64,000 bases of DNA, taken from Endothia cerciana. Lineage: Eukaryota > Ascomycota > Sordariomycetes > Diaporthales > Cryphonectriaceae. The notes beneath the pieces are model-generated. The model was given only the letters and a program-made list of their open reading frames with translations. It searched no databases and had not been told where the DNA came from. Shown here piece by piece: positions 10,441 to 21,454 of the stretch. Location: NCBI GenBank assembly GCA_026119935.1, contig JALRMH010000020.1, positions 124,001 through 188,000 on the forward strand, read 5' to 3'. The position numbers were made by a program, and so were the translations under genes. Position 1 is the stretch's first letter; each line of letters starts with the position of its first letter.

Positions 10441-11979
10441 ATGGCCGAATCATCACCAACCACAGCATCTGTTGCATTGTCAGCACGTGGGCCGACGGAT
10501 GCTCTAAGGGCTGCCAGGCAGATAAGCCAATTCAGACAGCGCTCCCTGGAAACCTCGCGCGATGATCACCTACAGAAGCTCGCAAAGTCCTCAAGAATAC
10601 CGGTCGTTGTGCTCCTCGGTGATTCCATGATCGAGCGTATGACAACCACAGGGCTGTCCGCAAGCTTTGATTTGTGGCCGTCATATACGATGATGACCAC
10701 AGAGCAACTGGAAGACATGAGCACTAATGGTAAATGTGAGTCCTTGTTGAGGGGCATCTCTAGGCTCGGCGGCATATACAAGGTAACAGAAGACTCGGAA
10801 TGCAAGGCCTTCGGCAGACTCGGCTGCGTATTGAACGCAGGCTGCGGCGGCGATAAAATTGAGAATATGCTCTTTCGGCTGCTGGGCGACCGGGAAATGG
10901 ATCTGATGGGATTGATCGACGCTCTCGCTCAACGGAAAGGCAACGTGAGGCTTTGGGTAGTCCATGGCGGCACCAACAACCTGCACAAGAGGAAGGGCCT
11001 CTCGGACCGCAGCATTGATGTCATGCGTGTGCTTTTGACCAGCATACTGCAGACATCCACATTAGGAACTCATATCCTGCTAACAGGCCTGTTCTACCGT
11101 ACCGACGTTCCGAACGAGCTTGTAGACCAAGCCAATGCGAAACTCAGAACTCTTGTTGACGAAGTCTCTCAAGCTTTCCCCAGCCTGCCAGCTGAAACTT
11201 TGTTTCTGGAGCCAGAGGACCACAGCACACACAGCAAAGAGAGGTCGAAAGATTCTGGACTTGGGTCTTCCGCCAATGAAGAGCTCCGGGGCCTGCGCAA
11301 GACTACCGCACAGGTTGAGCCATCAATGCCGCGTGCTTTCAAGCACGAGACAGCCGCCTCGGGGAACTCCGGACTTTGTGAAGGCGAGCCACAGCTTTCC
11401 GAGAAAGCCAAAGGAAAGCGGCCAGTCAGTTCACCCAGTGAAATGGCTAGAGTTGATCGACTTGATTTTGTGTCACCACTTGCAGTACCACCGGCGGCGC
11501 AGAAAGACGATGAAGAGGAGAGAGATTACTTTGACGATGAAGAAAGGCGCGATTCTGCCATCAGTGCAGCATTATCAGGCACAGAGTCGCACGACAAGGA
11601 GAGCTGCACCCGATCGAGTAGTGATACCGCGATGTTCTCCAACCCCGATCCCACGATGCCTCAATTCAAGCCGAACTGGTGGGACCTCATTCCGCCCCCA
11701 AGACAGACCGCTCCGCGAATCATGTTTTTACCGGCGACTGACGGGATCGACCCTGAGGTCCACTTGGAGGATCACGTCCATCTGAACTTGCAAGGTTATC
11801 GACAATGGATGACTACCCTTTTTCCCGAAGCGATGGCCATGTTACTTCGTGCTGACGAGATGTATCGGACAATGACACGTGATATCCTCCTGCATGGGCT
11901 GGGAGAATCCACGAAAAGAATGCGGTACGGAACGAAAATAATGGATCGGGTAGAAACATCAATAGGACGTTTTGTCTAG
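10441..11979 (+). CDS. SGNH/GDSL-type hydrolase, 512 residues
   Basis: Single uninterrupted frame. SGNH blocks are visible: block I VVLLGDSMIE with the nucleophile Ser (about residue 61), a glycine block LNAGCGGDKIENM, block III HGGTNNLHK with Asn, and block V EDHVHLNLQGY containing the D-x-x-H dyad near residue 447. Between blocks III and V sits a long low-complexity, acidic, Ser/Lys-rich insert (about residues 260-400), absent from compact family members and probably disordered. The family includes esterases, lipases and acetylhydrolases such as PAF-AH subunits; substrate is unknown. No signal peptide is seen, so a cytosolic location is likely. The stop TAG at 11977-11979 is followed by 240 more open codons in the same frame. 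Confidence 0.8.
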   Translation: MAESSPTTASVALSARGPTDALRAARQISQFRQRSLETSRDDHLQKLAKSSRIPVVVLLGDSMIERMTTTGLSASFDLWPSYTMMTTEQLEDMSTNGKCESLLRGISRLGGIYKVTEDSECKAFGRLGCVLNAGCGGDKIENMLFRLLGDREMDLMGLIDALAQRKGNVRLWVVHGGTNNLHKRKGLSDRSIDVMRVLLTSILQTSTLGTHILLTGLFYRTDVPNELVDQANAKLRTLVDEVSQAFPSLPAETLFLEPEDHSTHSKERSKDSGLGSSANEELRGLRKTTAQVEPSMPRAFKHETAASGNSGLCEGEPQLSEKAKGKRPVSSPSEMARVDRLDFVSPLAVPPAAQKDDEEERDYFDDEERRDSAISAALSGTESHDKESCTRSSSDTAMFSNPDPTMPQFKPNWWDLIPPPRQTAPRIMFLPATDGIDPEVHLEDHVHLNLQGYRQWMTTLFPEAMAMLLRADEMYRTMTRDILLHGLGESTKRMRYGTKIMDRVETSIGRFV

Positions 11980-12702
11980 GAGCACAAAGACCCAAAGCGG
12001 ATCCAGATCAACAGAAAGACCATGAAGCCATTTATCGATGCACGGGGGGAGCGTCGGGGTGGACGTGGCCGAATCTGCCGGGGCTCTACCGTGTTCGACT
12101 ACCCAATCGTCAGGGAGCCGGTCACAGAGCGGAATCCAGTCAATGAGGAGGAAGAAAAAGGAGGCAAGTTGCAACAGCTGGCCTCAAGATTCAAGTCCAC
12201 TGAGGGGAGCGAGAATCAAGATATTGATCAAGTTGAGTCCGAGGACGTGGAGGGAGACGAGTGGGACTGCTACGTGAAATTACACCTACCACAGACTCGA
12301 CCTGAAGAGTCTGAACCGGCGTCTCCAACAACACCAAGATCGCCAACTGTGGCGTTCTATCCGCCTGAATATCCGTGCTCGGCAGTAGTATTTACAGATT
12401 TGGGGGAGATCCCATCAAACCTTACAAGCAGGATGATGAAAACGACAGCCGCGTCAGAATCTTCTACACCGCTCGAACAAGGCCCGGTATCCAAGGGTTT
12501 GAGAACGACAGGATCGCTGATATCCTCCAGCCCAACTGTGCCAGAAGCAGCATCTCCTGCATTTGGGATGTTACAGCATCCCGCACAGGCACCACGTTCA
12601 TCGACAGCATCGTCCGCGACAGCGTCTCCCAGAATTCGGGCACGGCTACGCGCATCTCTAAGCTCGCTGAAGCAGAAACTCAAAAAGCCTTTCCAGAAGT
12701 AG
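11980..12702 (+). CDS. In-frame open continuation after the SGNH hydrolase stop
   Basis: This frame is identical to that of the SGNH hydrolase and runs 240 codons to TAG at 12700-12702. Its first ATG is at 12022. The product is acidic and Ser/Pro/Thr-rich (DQVESEDVEGDEWDCYVKLH), with a strongly basic C-terminus (SLSSLKQKLKKPFQK). Three readings are open: a C-terminal extension reached by stop-codon readthrough, one gene broken by a nonsense change (CAG to TAG), or an independent gene starting at 12022. TTTTGTCTAG just before 11980 also looks like a splice acceptor, but I found no donor that gives a normal-length intron and keeps frame. Confidence 0.4.
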   Translation, partial: EHKDPKRIQINRKTMKPFIDARGERRGGRGRICRGSTVFDYPIVREPVTERNPVNEEEEKGGKLQQLASRFKSTEGSENQDIDQVESEDVEGDEWDCYVKLHLPQTRPEESEPASPTTPRSPTVAFYPPEYPCSAVVFTDLGEIPSNLTSRMMKTTAASESSTPLEQGPVSKGLRTTGSLISSSPTVPEAASPAFGMLQHPAQAPRSSTASSATASPRIRARLRASLSSLKQKLKKPFQK

Positions 12703-13906
12703 CCTAACATACTGAATAGCTGCTACCCGGTTTGACTCGGGGGTTTTCTTTGCACCTCGCTGCAACTGTACTGACGGGGAAAATTGTAAACAGCGTGGAT
12801 TGGACAAGCGGTTAATTTTCTCTTTTCCAAAAGCAGCAGTCACAGAGTTACGGCACTTGTATCGCAACGAGTTGGATAGTCCTTAGTATTCAGCAATCTG
12901 ACATAAGCGGTTAGTGTCTTGAAGATAGTTGGAGTGTCGCCGAGTGTAGCGAGGTAACAGACCAGATCCCGCAGGTAAATTCCTCATTTCCTATACTCAG
13001 TTTTGTCCCTATGATCTTCGCGCTCGTGTTAAGATCCCCGCACTGCATGCAAAGTCAACGGTAATCGAAGACTAGTGACCGTCAGAGCCACGTCCAGTAG
13101 TGATTTAGAGATCAAGACATCAATGCCTTGTATCCAAGCGGCCGCCATAGAGCAAAATGTGAGAGAGGACGAAGACTTTCGGCCTGTCGCCACATCTAGA
13201 GGTGTGATTACGAAGCTGCCAGGGTCTACGAGGAGCAGCCGGGATGATACATAGTAATTCCTGTCGTAGTTACAAAAGGGGGACCCATTCTAAGCTGCCA
13301 CCACTTCGAGTGCCGGTGGTCCCCGCTGCTGCCCGCTGTTTCAGGAACTCATCTCACGGACAAAAGTTACCCACCCGTTGTTCAGTTCGAGGTTCACGAT
13401 GCTTTGGCCACCTGTCAGACTCCGGCCCGTCTTCGCCTAACTGGGTTCGCACCCTGGCACGATCCTTTCCACACACGGCACACGACAAGACCCTGGTGAA
13501 TCGACTTTGAAAGAGGCAATCACAAGCACGAGGGTGGAGCCTACCCTTAGTCTTGCATCGCGGCAATCCCGGATTGAACACAGTGCGATGTGCGGGTGTG
13601 AGGGTGTGCGGGTGTGCTACGTAAAGTTCAGGTCGCAGAGGATTCCTCATTTCCCTTTCTGTTGGTTTGCATATCGACATGTCACAGCTACGAATTACCC
13701 AAGGGCGGGTGCGGAATGTTGCCCTCCCTGCGGCGTGCAGGTCCGGTTGGGCCATGGCATTCTCAACCCAACAAGAGGTTTCACTGATGCGACGTTGCGA
13801 AGTGCGCCGATCCCACAGCTTGACCTTGCGAAGCTCGCCCCGACCGAAGCTTGGCCCTTCGGCGTCTTCTGTCCAGTTTCAACCCCGAACAGCCGTGACC
13901 ATCGCG
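12703..13906. other. Gene-free interval
   Basis: 1.2 kb with no recognised gene. It holds the SGNH-region 3' end and the promoter of the methyltransferase. Frames around 13507-13906 are open but do not resemble protein; the methyltransferase start is placed after them. Confidence 0.4.
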
Positions 13907-14801
13907 ATGAAGGAGTTCCCAAAGGAGAAGATACATTTGACCGGCCCCGAAGAGATGCTTCTCGGCACGCTGTTTATGAGAGCCCAAGACTGCCGATCAC
14001 CGCAGCCTGTCCTAGGCGATCACTATGCGCAGCAGCTCATCGACCGTTGCGATATCGATGTCGGGGAAAGCCACTATGAGACAGATCAGCGATGGGTCCG
14101 GGCTATAGCATGCCGTAGCAAACTTCTCGATGGCTGGTGTGAGGTATGCAACAGCCTCAAGCGCCTCTTTGGAAACCAAGTCAGCTGACAGTTGGAAGGA
14201 TTTTCTGAACACCCACGGAGATAATCCAGTAACAGTTGTCCATCTCGCCTGTGGCCTGGACAGCAGATACTGGCGAGTCAGAAAGGGGAAAAACGTACGT
14301 TGGATAGACATCGACCAGGCTCTAGTGGTAGATCTCCGAGCGCGCTTGATACCTCAGCCGGAAGGCGACTACCAACTGCGCACTCTTCAGATCACAAAGC
14401 CTGGTTGGACTCGCGACATACCGAGCGATAGACCCACACTCGTCATTGCCGAGGGCCTGTTCATGTATCTCGAACCTGAGGAGGGCAGAGCGGTATTTCG
14501 GGAGATCGCGAGCACGTTCCCTGCGGGCGAGATCCATTTCGACACGTTGTGCTCGCTCAGCAAGCTGCTCACGTCTTGGATTCCGCTGCTACAGTCGAGC
14601 AGGTCAGTGCTCAGATGGGGAACCAACGATCCGCGTGGGGAGGTTGAGGCCCTACACCCCAAGTTGAAATTGAAAGATCAGAAGTTGTGGGCCGAGTACA
14701 ATGGAACGAATCCACCGATATATGGAGAGTTCCTCACGTGGCTCGCGACATGGATCCCGAGTTACAAGTGGGACGTCTGTCTGAATCGCTTTCAATATTA
14801 A
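13907..14801 (+). CDS. LCM/TcmP-type O-methyltransferase
   Basis: Two exons, 13907-14138 and 14185-14801, give 282 residues. The 46-nt intron (donor GTGAGG, acceptor GTCAG) joins KLLDGW to SDSWKDFLNTHG without loss of frame. Features of the leucine-carboxyl-methyltransferase/TcmP superfamily: an N-terminal cap starting KEKIHLTGPEEMLLG, the AdoMet-binding strand VVHLACGLDSRYWRV, the acidic DIDQ loop, and AEGLFMYLEPEE. Fungal relatives often methylate polyketide or other small-molecule hydroxyls; the substrate here is unknown because no synthase is adjacent. The start at 13907 fits the family length; an upstream in-frame ATG at 13667 would add 80 unlikely residues. Confidence 0.75.
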
Positions 14802-15222
14802 ATCTTTACTGCCTTCCGCGGACAATCCAAATTACACTATAACTCAGACATATTAGCACTTGGTTGAAGTTCAACATGAGCGGAAGGCAGAACTACAGCA
14901 CACTTCTTATACGGTTCGAATTCACTTCGATCTTGGGATGACGGGTTGAGTTTCGACATTTGGGCGCGTTCCTGACGCGGTCAATCTTATGTCTCGTAGG
15001 AGACATCACAGGATGTTATTGTCAAACGTTTATGCTGTACAACTAGGATTATGGAATACCAGATATATACAGGCGGTGAGAAAGCAAATGTCATCTGCTC
15101 AAGCGCGTAGAAAGCGTGTACAGCAATGCCTCTTCTGCTGGCACGCAACGAGCCTAGCCAGGAACCTCGCTTCCAGATTGACATGACTGCTCGAATATCC
15201 AACACCTCACTAGCCAAAGACT
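14802..15222. other. Convergent 3' spacer
   Basis: Short gene-free spacer between the 3' ends of the methyltransferase (plus) and the eqolisin (minus). Nothing was recognised. Confidence 0.5.
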
Positions 15223-16354
15223 TTAGCCAACATACTCACAGGTAACCTCGGTAGTACCAGTGGTAGAGCAGCTGGTCAGAACCTCGAGGTCCTGGCGGAT
15301 GTCCACAATAGTGGCACCAGACACGGACGGAGAGCAGTCCTTGAAGGTGACGGTGTCGAAGTCGGCGAAGTTGACCAGGCTGCTACCAGACTCGAAGTCT
15401 TCGACGATCCACTCGGCGTTGTACTCGCAGAGCTCAGAACTCTCGGCGGAGAAGGGTTGCGTAACCTTTTTTCCGGTTGTCTTCAGGGATCTCGGGTCAG
15501 CATCTTGACGCAGAAGGGCTTTTGTCGGAGAGGGGGGGCGCTGTGTTTTTGGAGTTATAAAGAGCCTCTCGCCAAGCTGTTCTCCCGAGATTATTCCTCC
15601 AAGCACCATGTCCAGATTCCAAATGCATCCCTCGAACATTCAGGGAAAAACTGATAGGTGGTGCTCACCGTGTTCTCAAGTTCAACGGTACCAGCCTTGT
15701 CGCTGCTAGCCGTTGCGGTCATGACAATCGTATCGCCAGCAGAGACAGAGAAACCAGAGAAGTCATAGGCGTAGTTAGGGTACCACTCGTACCAGGCATC
15801 TATTTGAAGAGAAAAACTGTCAGGCCAAGATAGCTAACACGGGTAAATAGACTTATCAGCCTGGAATATGAAAGTGCGCACCGAAAGTGACTCCGCCACG
15901 GCCGGCGTAGAAGTCAACGCCGGTCTGGAGAATAGCAGATGTGCAAGTGTCTCCATCAATGCCAACCCAAGCGGAGGCAGCATACTTCGACGAACTGCTG
16001 TCTCCACTAGGAACAGAGGGAGTAGGGACGACCTGTCATGATCCTGATCAGCATACCGCTAAAGTATCACAGCGTTAAGGAAATACCCACAATGGTCCCG
16101 GTGACATCGCCCAGGCCTGTGCCGATCTTGACGGCGCCGGCCCAGTTGCTGTCGTATGACACGTCGCTGCTGTTCCTCGTGCCGGACTCCACGCCCTCCA
16201 TCAGACCGCGGCGGAAGTTGCGGAGACGTTCCAGACGAGTGTGAGCACGGGGCTCACGTGGCACCAGCTTGACGCCATCACCGATGTCGATGATGCCGTT
16301 AGGGGCAGCGGCGACGATTGTGACAAGGGTTGCGAGAGCGGCAGTGTACTTCAT
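15223..16354 (-). CDS. Secreted glutamic protease (eqolisin, peptidase family G1)
   Basis: Four exons read from high to low: 16354-16091, 16032-15882, 15799-15669 and 15480-15223, giving 267 residues. An N-terminal signal peptide (MKYTAALATLVTIVAAAP) is followed by a basic propeptide (RLERLRNFRRGL) and the mature enzyme. Family hallmarks: SNWAGAV, AWVGIDGDTC, the catalytic Gln in SAILQTGVDF, DAWYEWYPNYAYDF and the catalytic Glu in NAEWIVEDF. Members such as aspergillopepsin II and scytalidoglutamic peptidase are acid endopeptidases secreted for protein breakdown. Cysteines flank the second catalytic block. The last intron (188 nt) is longer than the others and uses an AAG acceptor, so that junction is the least certain. 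Confidence 0.85.
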
Positions 16355-19300
16355 TTTGAGGAGTTGAAGAAGAAATTTGTGGTGATCTGAAAAACCAAAG
16401 AGTGAAAGAACAGACAGAACAATTGACCTGGGATGAGTAGACAAGGAATGGAGCATTTCCCCCAGAGGATATAGCGGTCTTATATAGAAAAGAGCCGTGT
16501 CTTTCAGCATGTGTGAAGTTCTCGCGTAAAGGCTGCCAAATCAGTATCCGCCGTCTCTCCGACATTCTCCACGATAGCGCCGTATCCGTAAGCTCATAAA
16601 GTGCCACACCGTGAAGCTTCGGACCTACATAGGACAAGAGGGTCAAAATCACGACTCCACGAGATCTACTGACCTTCCTCTTCGGATGCATGTCAAGCGG
16701 TCCCCCAAAGTTCGGCGCCTGAGAAACTCCTAGGTTACAATACCAGGAGCCTAAGTGGCACGGGAGAAGATACTAGGAGCTACACATCACACGAGTCGGT
16801 GATTCATTGGACACCTCCTTCGGGGATCTGGTCTCTCCTGGTAAAGTAAGCTCAAGGCCTTCAGAGGCTTCGAAGGCAGAGTTGGGCTTCATGGACAACA
16901 CAAATTTGCCATCACGCAGGACCACGGAAGAGTGTCTGTTTTCTCCGGACACGAGCCTTGTTGTGATCGTCATGTAGAACATCCTTCTAGAAGGCGATAA
17001 CTTGGCAAGGTTTCAAGCGTATGGGCGGCACCACATGCAGCTGCCGAAGGCAGTCATTACCTCGCCCTGGTGCCGATCGTGGCGGATGACAGCCTAAGAA
17101 CACCTCGACAAACTTTTCGATCCAAAATGAACTCACGTAGACGCCAGTCGATGTAAGCCTCACTGGCTGTCGTCTCAAATGCGAGCCGCAGTCTCGATCT
17201 CGTCAAATCACATCTCCGGCCCGACTCATTTGCACGGCCCAATACCACCCAAAGCCAAACGCCGGCAGCAATCATTCGTTAGGAAAATAAGAACTTCTGT
17301 TTATAGACTAACTCCGATCGTCAATCTGAAACGCCCTGATGTGGGCTCTGATTGGGAGGCAGTACATGCATGGTATACAGGAAGTTATGTCAGACATGCA
17401 TCGAATGCAACAAAGTAATATGCAGAGATAAGGTTCCGAAGTTGTGACCGAGAGGTCTTGAGGCACGCGACCGTCCTGACTCTCTGGCAAGGTGGTGGTG
17501 TGTAGCCCGCCTTCAAGAACAACAGTGCCTTCGACGCATAATGTCCAACTGGTCTCGTCCACAACCAGGCTGTCTGTAATAGATGAAAGGCTTGGGCTAC
17601 TGGTACTAGTACGAAATGTTAGCCCTTTTGTTCACTCAGTACGGAGTCTCAACTGAGGTATTCTCGCTTTACGGTTTTCGGAGCTTTGTATGTGCCGTGC
17701 TGTGACATCCCGAGGTCGGTTCAGCCCCTCCATTCCAACCCCGACAATAATACCCGATTGGTTGATCATCTCTACCTTAATTAAGGTGTGCAGGTTGAGA
17801 ACCCGGGGCTGCGGGTCGTCAGTGGATCGACCTTCTCGAAGCTATACTTCATGGCCAACTAAGCCCTGGCTAAGCATTTGATACCCACCAAGCTTATTTG
17901 TTCAAGAGTCTTGGCATCATACCTCGGCCAACAAGGGACCGACTACTTTGTCTGCCTCGAATCCTACAGGAGGCAGGTTCTGAGCCTCGTACCATAGGAT
18001 TATGCAGTTGGCGATATTTGGGCCCTCTCCGCTTTTTTGTGCGTTGGGATTCCACCCAACCGCATCTTGGCCTTTGGTGGACCTTCTACATTGAGAAATG
18101 AGTGGCGGATGGAACAAGCGCATGACTTCAGCCCCTAGCGGCAGCGTTATCATAGAGGACGGCTGCGGGATTTATGTAGAGTTACAGACGAGAAGTACGT
18201 TAAGAAAAAATGTCAAGGGAGACTTCTCAGTACGTACATCAGTGTCGGTTGAGGGCTACAGCATATGCCATGGGAGTTTGATCAATAACAATATCTCTGA
18301 TCGTATGTGCGTGATAGTATTAAAGTCAATAATACTCAGTAATCATAAAGAAAAATAGGGAAGAAGAAGTCAAACCATTGAATTCAAGCTGAACGCTAGA
18401 GCAGAAGTCTGTTTTGAACCGGGATATCAAGCCTCCAGACGAGCCATCGCCAGTTATGGTATGCAGGACGTAGGCGCAAGCTGTCGCCCTATCATATCTG
18501 ACCAGCCGCCAGTCCCCTTCCGCCTGCCCATTTCAACGATTTGAAGGGTCTTTTGCTCCGATTAGTGTGACTTACAACTCTGTATACTTTCAAGTCACGC
18601 GCATGGTGCTTCCCCTTCGAACTTTGAGGGCTCGACTCCGTGTCGGATTCCCCACTGGCCAGACCTCTTTAGCGAGACTCGAACGTTTCCAGCATCAGCA
18701 CTACTGGCTGTACTCGCCATATTCCTGCGCTGAGACACGGGAGGTGACCCCCGGACTCGGCACATATGCAACGCACGCGGAACTTGGTATCTTTAGCGGG
18801 ACTCGATGACCTTAGATCTCCCTTCAATGTTATGGGCTGGTTTCCAGCTGGGGTATTCTCAAGTTGCGTCTGGTGCCTCAGCAGGACCGGCACCATCCTG
18901 ATTTTCTGTCTGTGTTTCAAGTCGATCTGGGGCGTTCGAATTGGCATTATCGTTGGGCTCGATGATATTTTCGCAGCTGCTTGAAACCGTGTTGGTGCAC
19001 AACGGCAGCCCTATTTACCTTTGCTCGCCTTAGATTTGATTTCCCCGCCACTCCCTGTTCCGCTCATTCATTCAGTCTTCTTTCTCTAAGCTATCACTTT
19101 GTCAGCGTGCAAAACTCTACGCATCTCGTAGAATAAATGTCTCTTCATGTGTGGAAATCATCAGATTCACCGCATTGCCTTACATTTAATAAATCCAGAG
19201 TTACAAGAAAGACCTTGTCAGATCAAAGTGTTGAGCTCTATGTAGGTTGTCTGCTATACTTTCTTTGAACCTCTAAATTTGATGATTGGAAATACTTCGT

Positions 19301-20228
19301 GTATAAGTGCAGCAGTAGCGCTTACAGAGAAATGAGAGATACACAAGATCTCTCTCACTTTTCAGTAGAGCGCCGTTTCGAAGTAGAAAGTAGAAAGTAG
19401 TTCCTTTAGAGTCTGTCACCTACTGATTTCAAGCTCGGATTGAACGCTGTTTGTGTTATTCTGTGTGGTAGAGACCAAGGGTCTCCCCTTTTCCTGAGGT
19501 GCTGTCGTGGTGGGCAGTGCCGTAGTCTGGCAGGGTGTGAGTGGGTCTGTCCTTGACGACTACCCTCCCCCCCATTTTTCTCTATAAAAGTCGACCCTCG
19601 AGGCCGAACCTTGGACCTAGACAGAAACTAAGCATGTCGTTCTTTTCTCCTTCTCTTGATCAGGTGCGACGCATCGTAGTTTTTGCCCTCGGGCCCTCGT
19701 GGCCCTTGTTTTTGTTGCTTCTTTCCTACCCTGGGACGCTAGGGTTGTCAGAGCCCTCTGCTACCTTTGCTTGGGGTTGTCGTGTGGTTACAGGCGTCCC
19801 AGCCTTGGTTCAACAAATTCCTGCGATAAGACAGATTGAATCGTAAGCCTAAACCTCTCAGTATGTTAAGCCAACAAGCTGCTAACACGCTATCTAGTAG
19901 AACTAGATTGACAACAGAAGGGGCGTTTGTAGTGCCTTGACCATGTGCATATTTTCGACGGAATTTGGCGCGTTTCCTCACGACTTCCTTACAAGACTGC
20001 CCCTTCTCACCGCTGCCGCCGCTGCTTCAGGTCACCACTAGGTCACATTAATCTCGCCTGCTCCCCCCTCCCCCAGGCCACGTAGTAATATACTAGCTCT
20101 ACCCGCCAGGTGGTCTCATTGTTCCGTGAAGCTAGCTTCGCCTGCGTCTTGTCGAACAGGTCTAGTCCCATCCCCCATGCGGAATTTCTTCATACGAAAC
20201 CATCACCTTTTTGATCTTTTAGCCCAAA
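16355..20228. other. Long gene-free interval
   Basis: 3.9 kb with no recognised intact gene. It begins with the eqolisin promoter. Short open frames on both strands (for example 16773-16982 minus, 17917-18153 minus, 18567-18809 plus) lack family motifs. An imperfect AGAGAT/ATCTCT inverted repeat lies near 19333-19357 and a TAGAAAG direct repeat near 19381-19399. The interval is relatively AT-rich and may hold further RIP-eroded relics. Confidence 0.4.
16479..16486 (-). promoter_or_regulatory. TATA box of the eqolisin gene
   Basis: TATATAAG on the minus strand, about 125 nt upstream of the eqolisin ATG, a position compatible with core-promoter function in filamentous fungi. Confidence 0.45.
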
Positions 20229-20981
20229 TGGCATCTGAAGAAGTCAAGATAATCGGCAGCTTGAAGGATTTCTGGTTTGGTCAAAGGGTGATGGACTTGC
20301 AAAACTACTCCTTGTCTCCTCTCCTTGGTCGTCCTTCCGATAGCGTGGGCCTGAAGGTGGTGGACAAACTTGTGGAGCAGGCCATTTCCAGTCTGTCGGA
20401 AGGCCGGCAATACCGATCGTGTTGGCGTGGCTGGGGTTGGCGGAGCAGAATGTCGACGAGATGTCACCAAGTATCGCCAGAGGTTACCAGTTTGGGCTTG
20501 ACACCAACTTCGATGAGCCTAAAGACCTCGGGCCTCTTGGTGCGGATATTGGACCACTAAAACTTGCTGACGGCAAAGTGATCGAGGCTGGCCGGGTAAT
20601 GATCCGTAACCAATGGAACACAGCATTCTATCCCGCCCTTGTGGAAGCCTCCAAGCCCCAGGACATTTGGATTCATAAAACCCGTCTGTCCGGGTTCTGG
20701 GGAGGTACGGGATAGATGGGGCCTTGTCTAGTCGTGGGATCAGGACGTTGCTCTTTACGGGCGGGAACACCGACCAATGCGTCGCCAGCAGTATGCAAGA
20801 CGCTTATACGAAGGGTTGGGACGTTCTGATGCTGGGCGACGGATGCGGAACGAATAGCCCCGGGTTTGCAACCCAGTGCATCGAGTTCAACCGCGAGAAT
20901 GGGTGAGGGTTTGTCTTGACCTGCAAGCAACTGGTGGGCGGCGTCAACAAAATGCGAACTTCTCCCGATGTCGATCACTAA
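20229..20981 (+). pseudogene. Decayed isochorismatase-family hydrolase
   Basis: The family hydrolyses isochorismate, nicotinamide or similar amides through a Cys nucleophile. Conserved pieces are clear: MDLQNYSLSPLLGRPSDSVG (frame 1), then IPIVLAWLGLAEQNVDEMSP and DIWIHKTRLSGFWGGTG (frame 2), then GIRTLLFTGGNTDQCVASSM with the nucleophile Cys (frame 3). At least two frameshifts are needed, near 20395-20425 and at about 20710. A TGA at 20904-20906 stands where ENGWGF would be expected, a G-to-A change typical of RIP. Residues between DFWFG and MDLQNY also seem to be missing, suggesting an internal deletion. The last frame ends at 20979-20981. Confidence 0.75.
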
Positions 20982-21454
20982 GTCATGGCTCAGTGTGGCA
21001 GCGGCATCACGTGGGAATGCCCTCACTGCTACTTTCGGCCATTCACTGTATTTGCTGAGTGAACGGCTGATGGCCCGTGCGGTAGCTGTCTGTTTAAATA
21101 GCCAGCAGTTTCTCCAGCTGGATTGGAGAGAATCCAGACAACGGCACACATACCTGTTTGACCCTAACTATACTTTCACACTCAGAACCTATTCACATCA
21201 AATCATCACTGTTCAGTTGCTGAAACGATAAATGGAGATTCTCCTTCTGCGACGTCGGAAGCTTCACTTGGTTTGGTTTTTTTGGTGGGGGGTTTTTTTT
21301 TCCAAAAAAAATAAAATTCTAATGGGACACTGTTGCATGTATAGAACTTATGAGGTCTCAGAACAGTTCACAAATAGGCAGATAGGCCGCCATATACGCT
21401 TCACGTTGTGTCTTGCACCGTAGTCTTTCGTTCCCAAAGCTTCTGCCCTGGCAT
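20982..21454. other. Gene-free spacer with G/T and A runs
   Basis: No gene recognised. A GGTTTTTTTGGTGGGGGG tract followed by an A-rich run lies around 21270-21316. Confidence 0.4.

Noticed and set aside
11949..11979. A 30-nt intron ending in TTTTGTCTAG that would remove the SGNH stop and keep frame
   Set aside because: Thirty nucleotides is shorter than the other introns seen here (46 nt and above) and the donor GTAGAA is weak; kept only as an alternative explanation.
15247..15290. tRNA-like D-arm sequence (GTGGTAGAGCAGCTGGTCAG)
   Set aside because: It lies inside the last exon of the eqolisin and no acceptor stem, anticodon arm or T arm can be folded around it.
16773..17178. Minus-strand pieces (SSVVLRDGKFVLSMKPNS and upstream) faintly like a 4-hydroxyphenylpyruvate dioxygenase N-terminus
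   Set aside because: Similarity is short, frames do not connect and the metal-binding half is absent; it could be chance.
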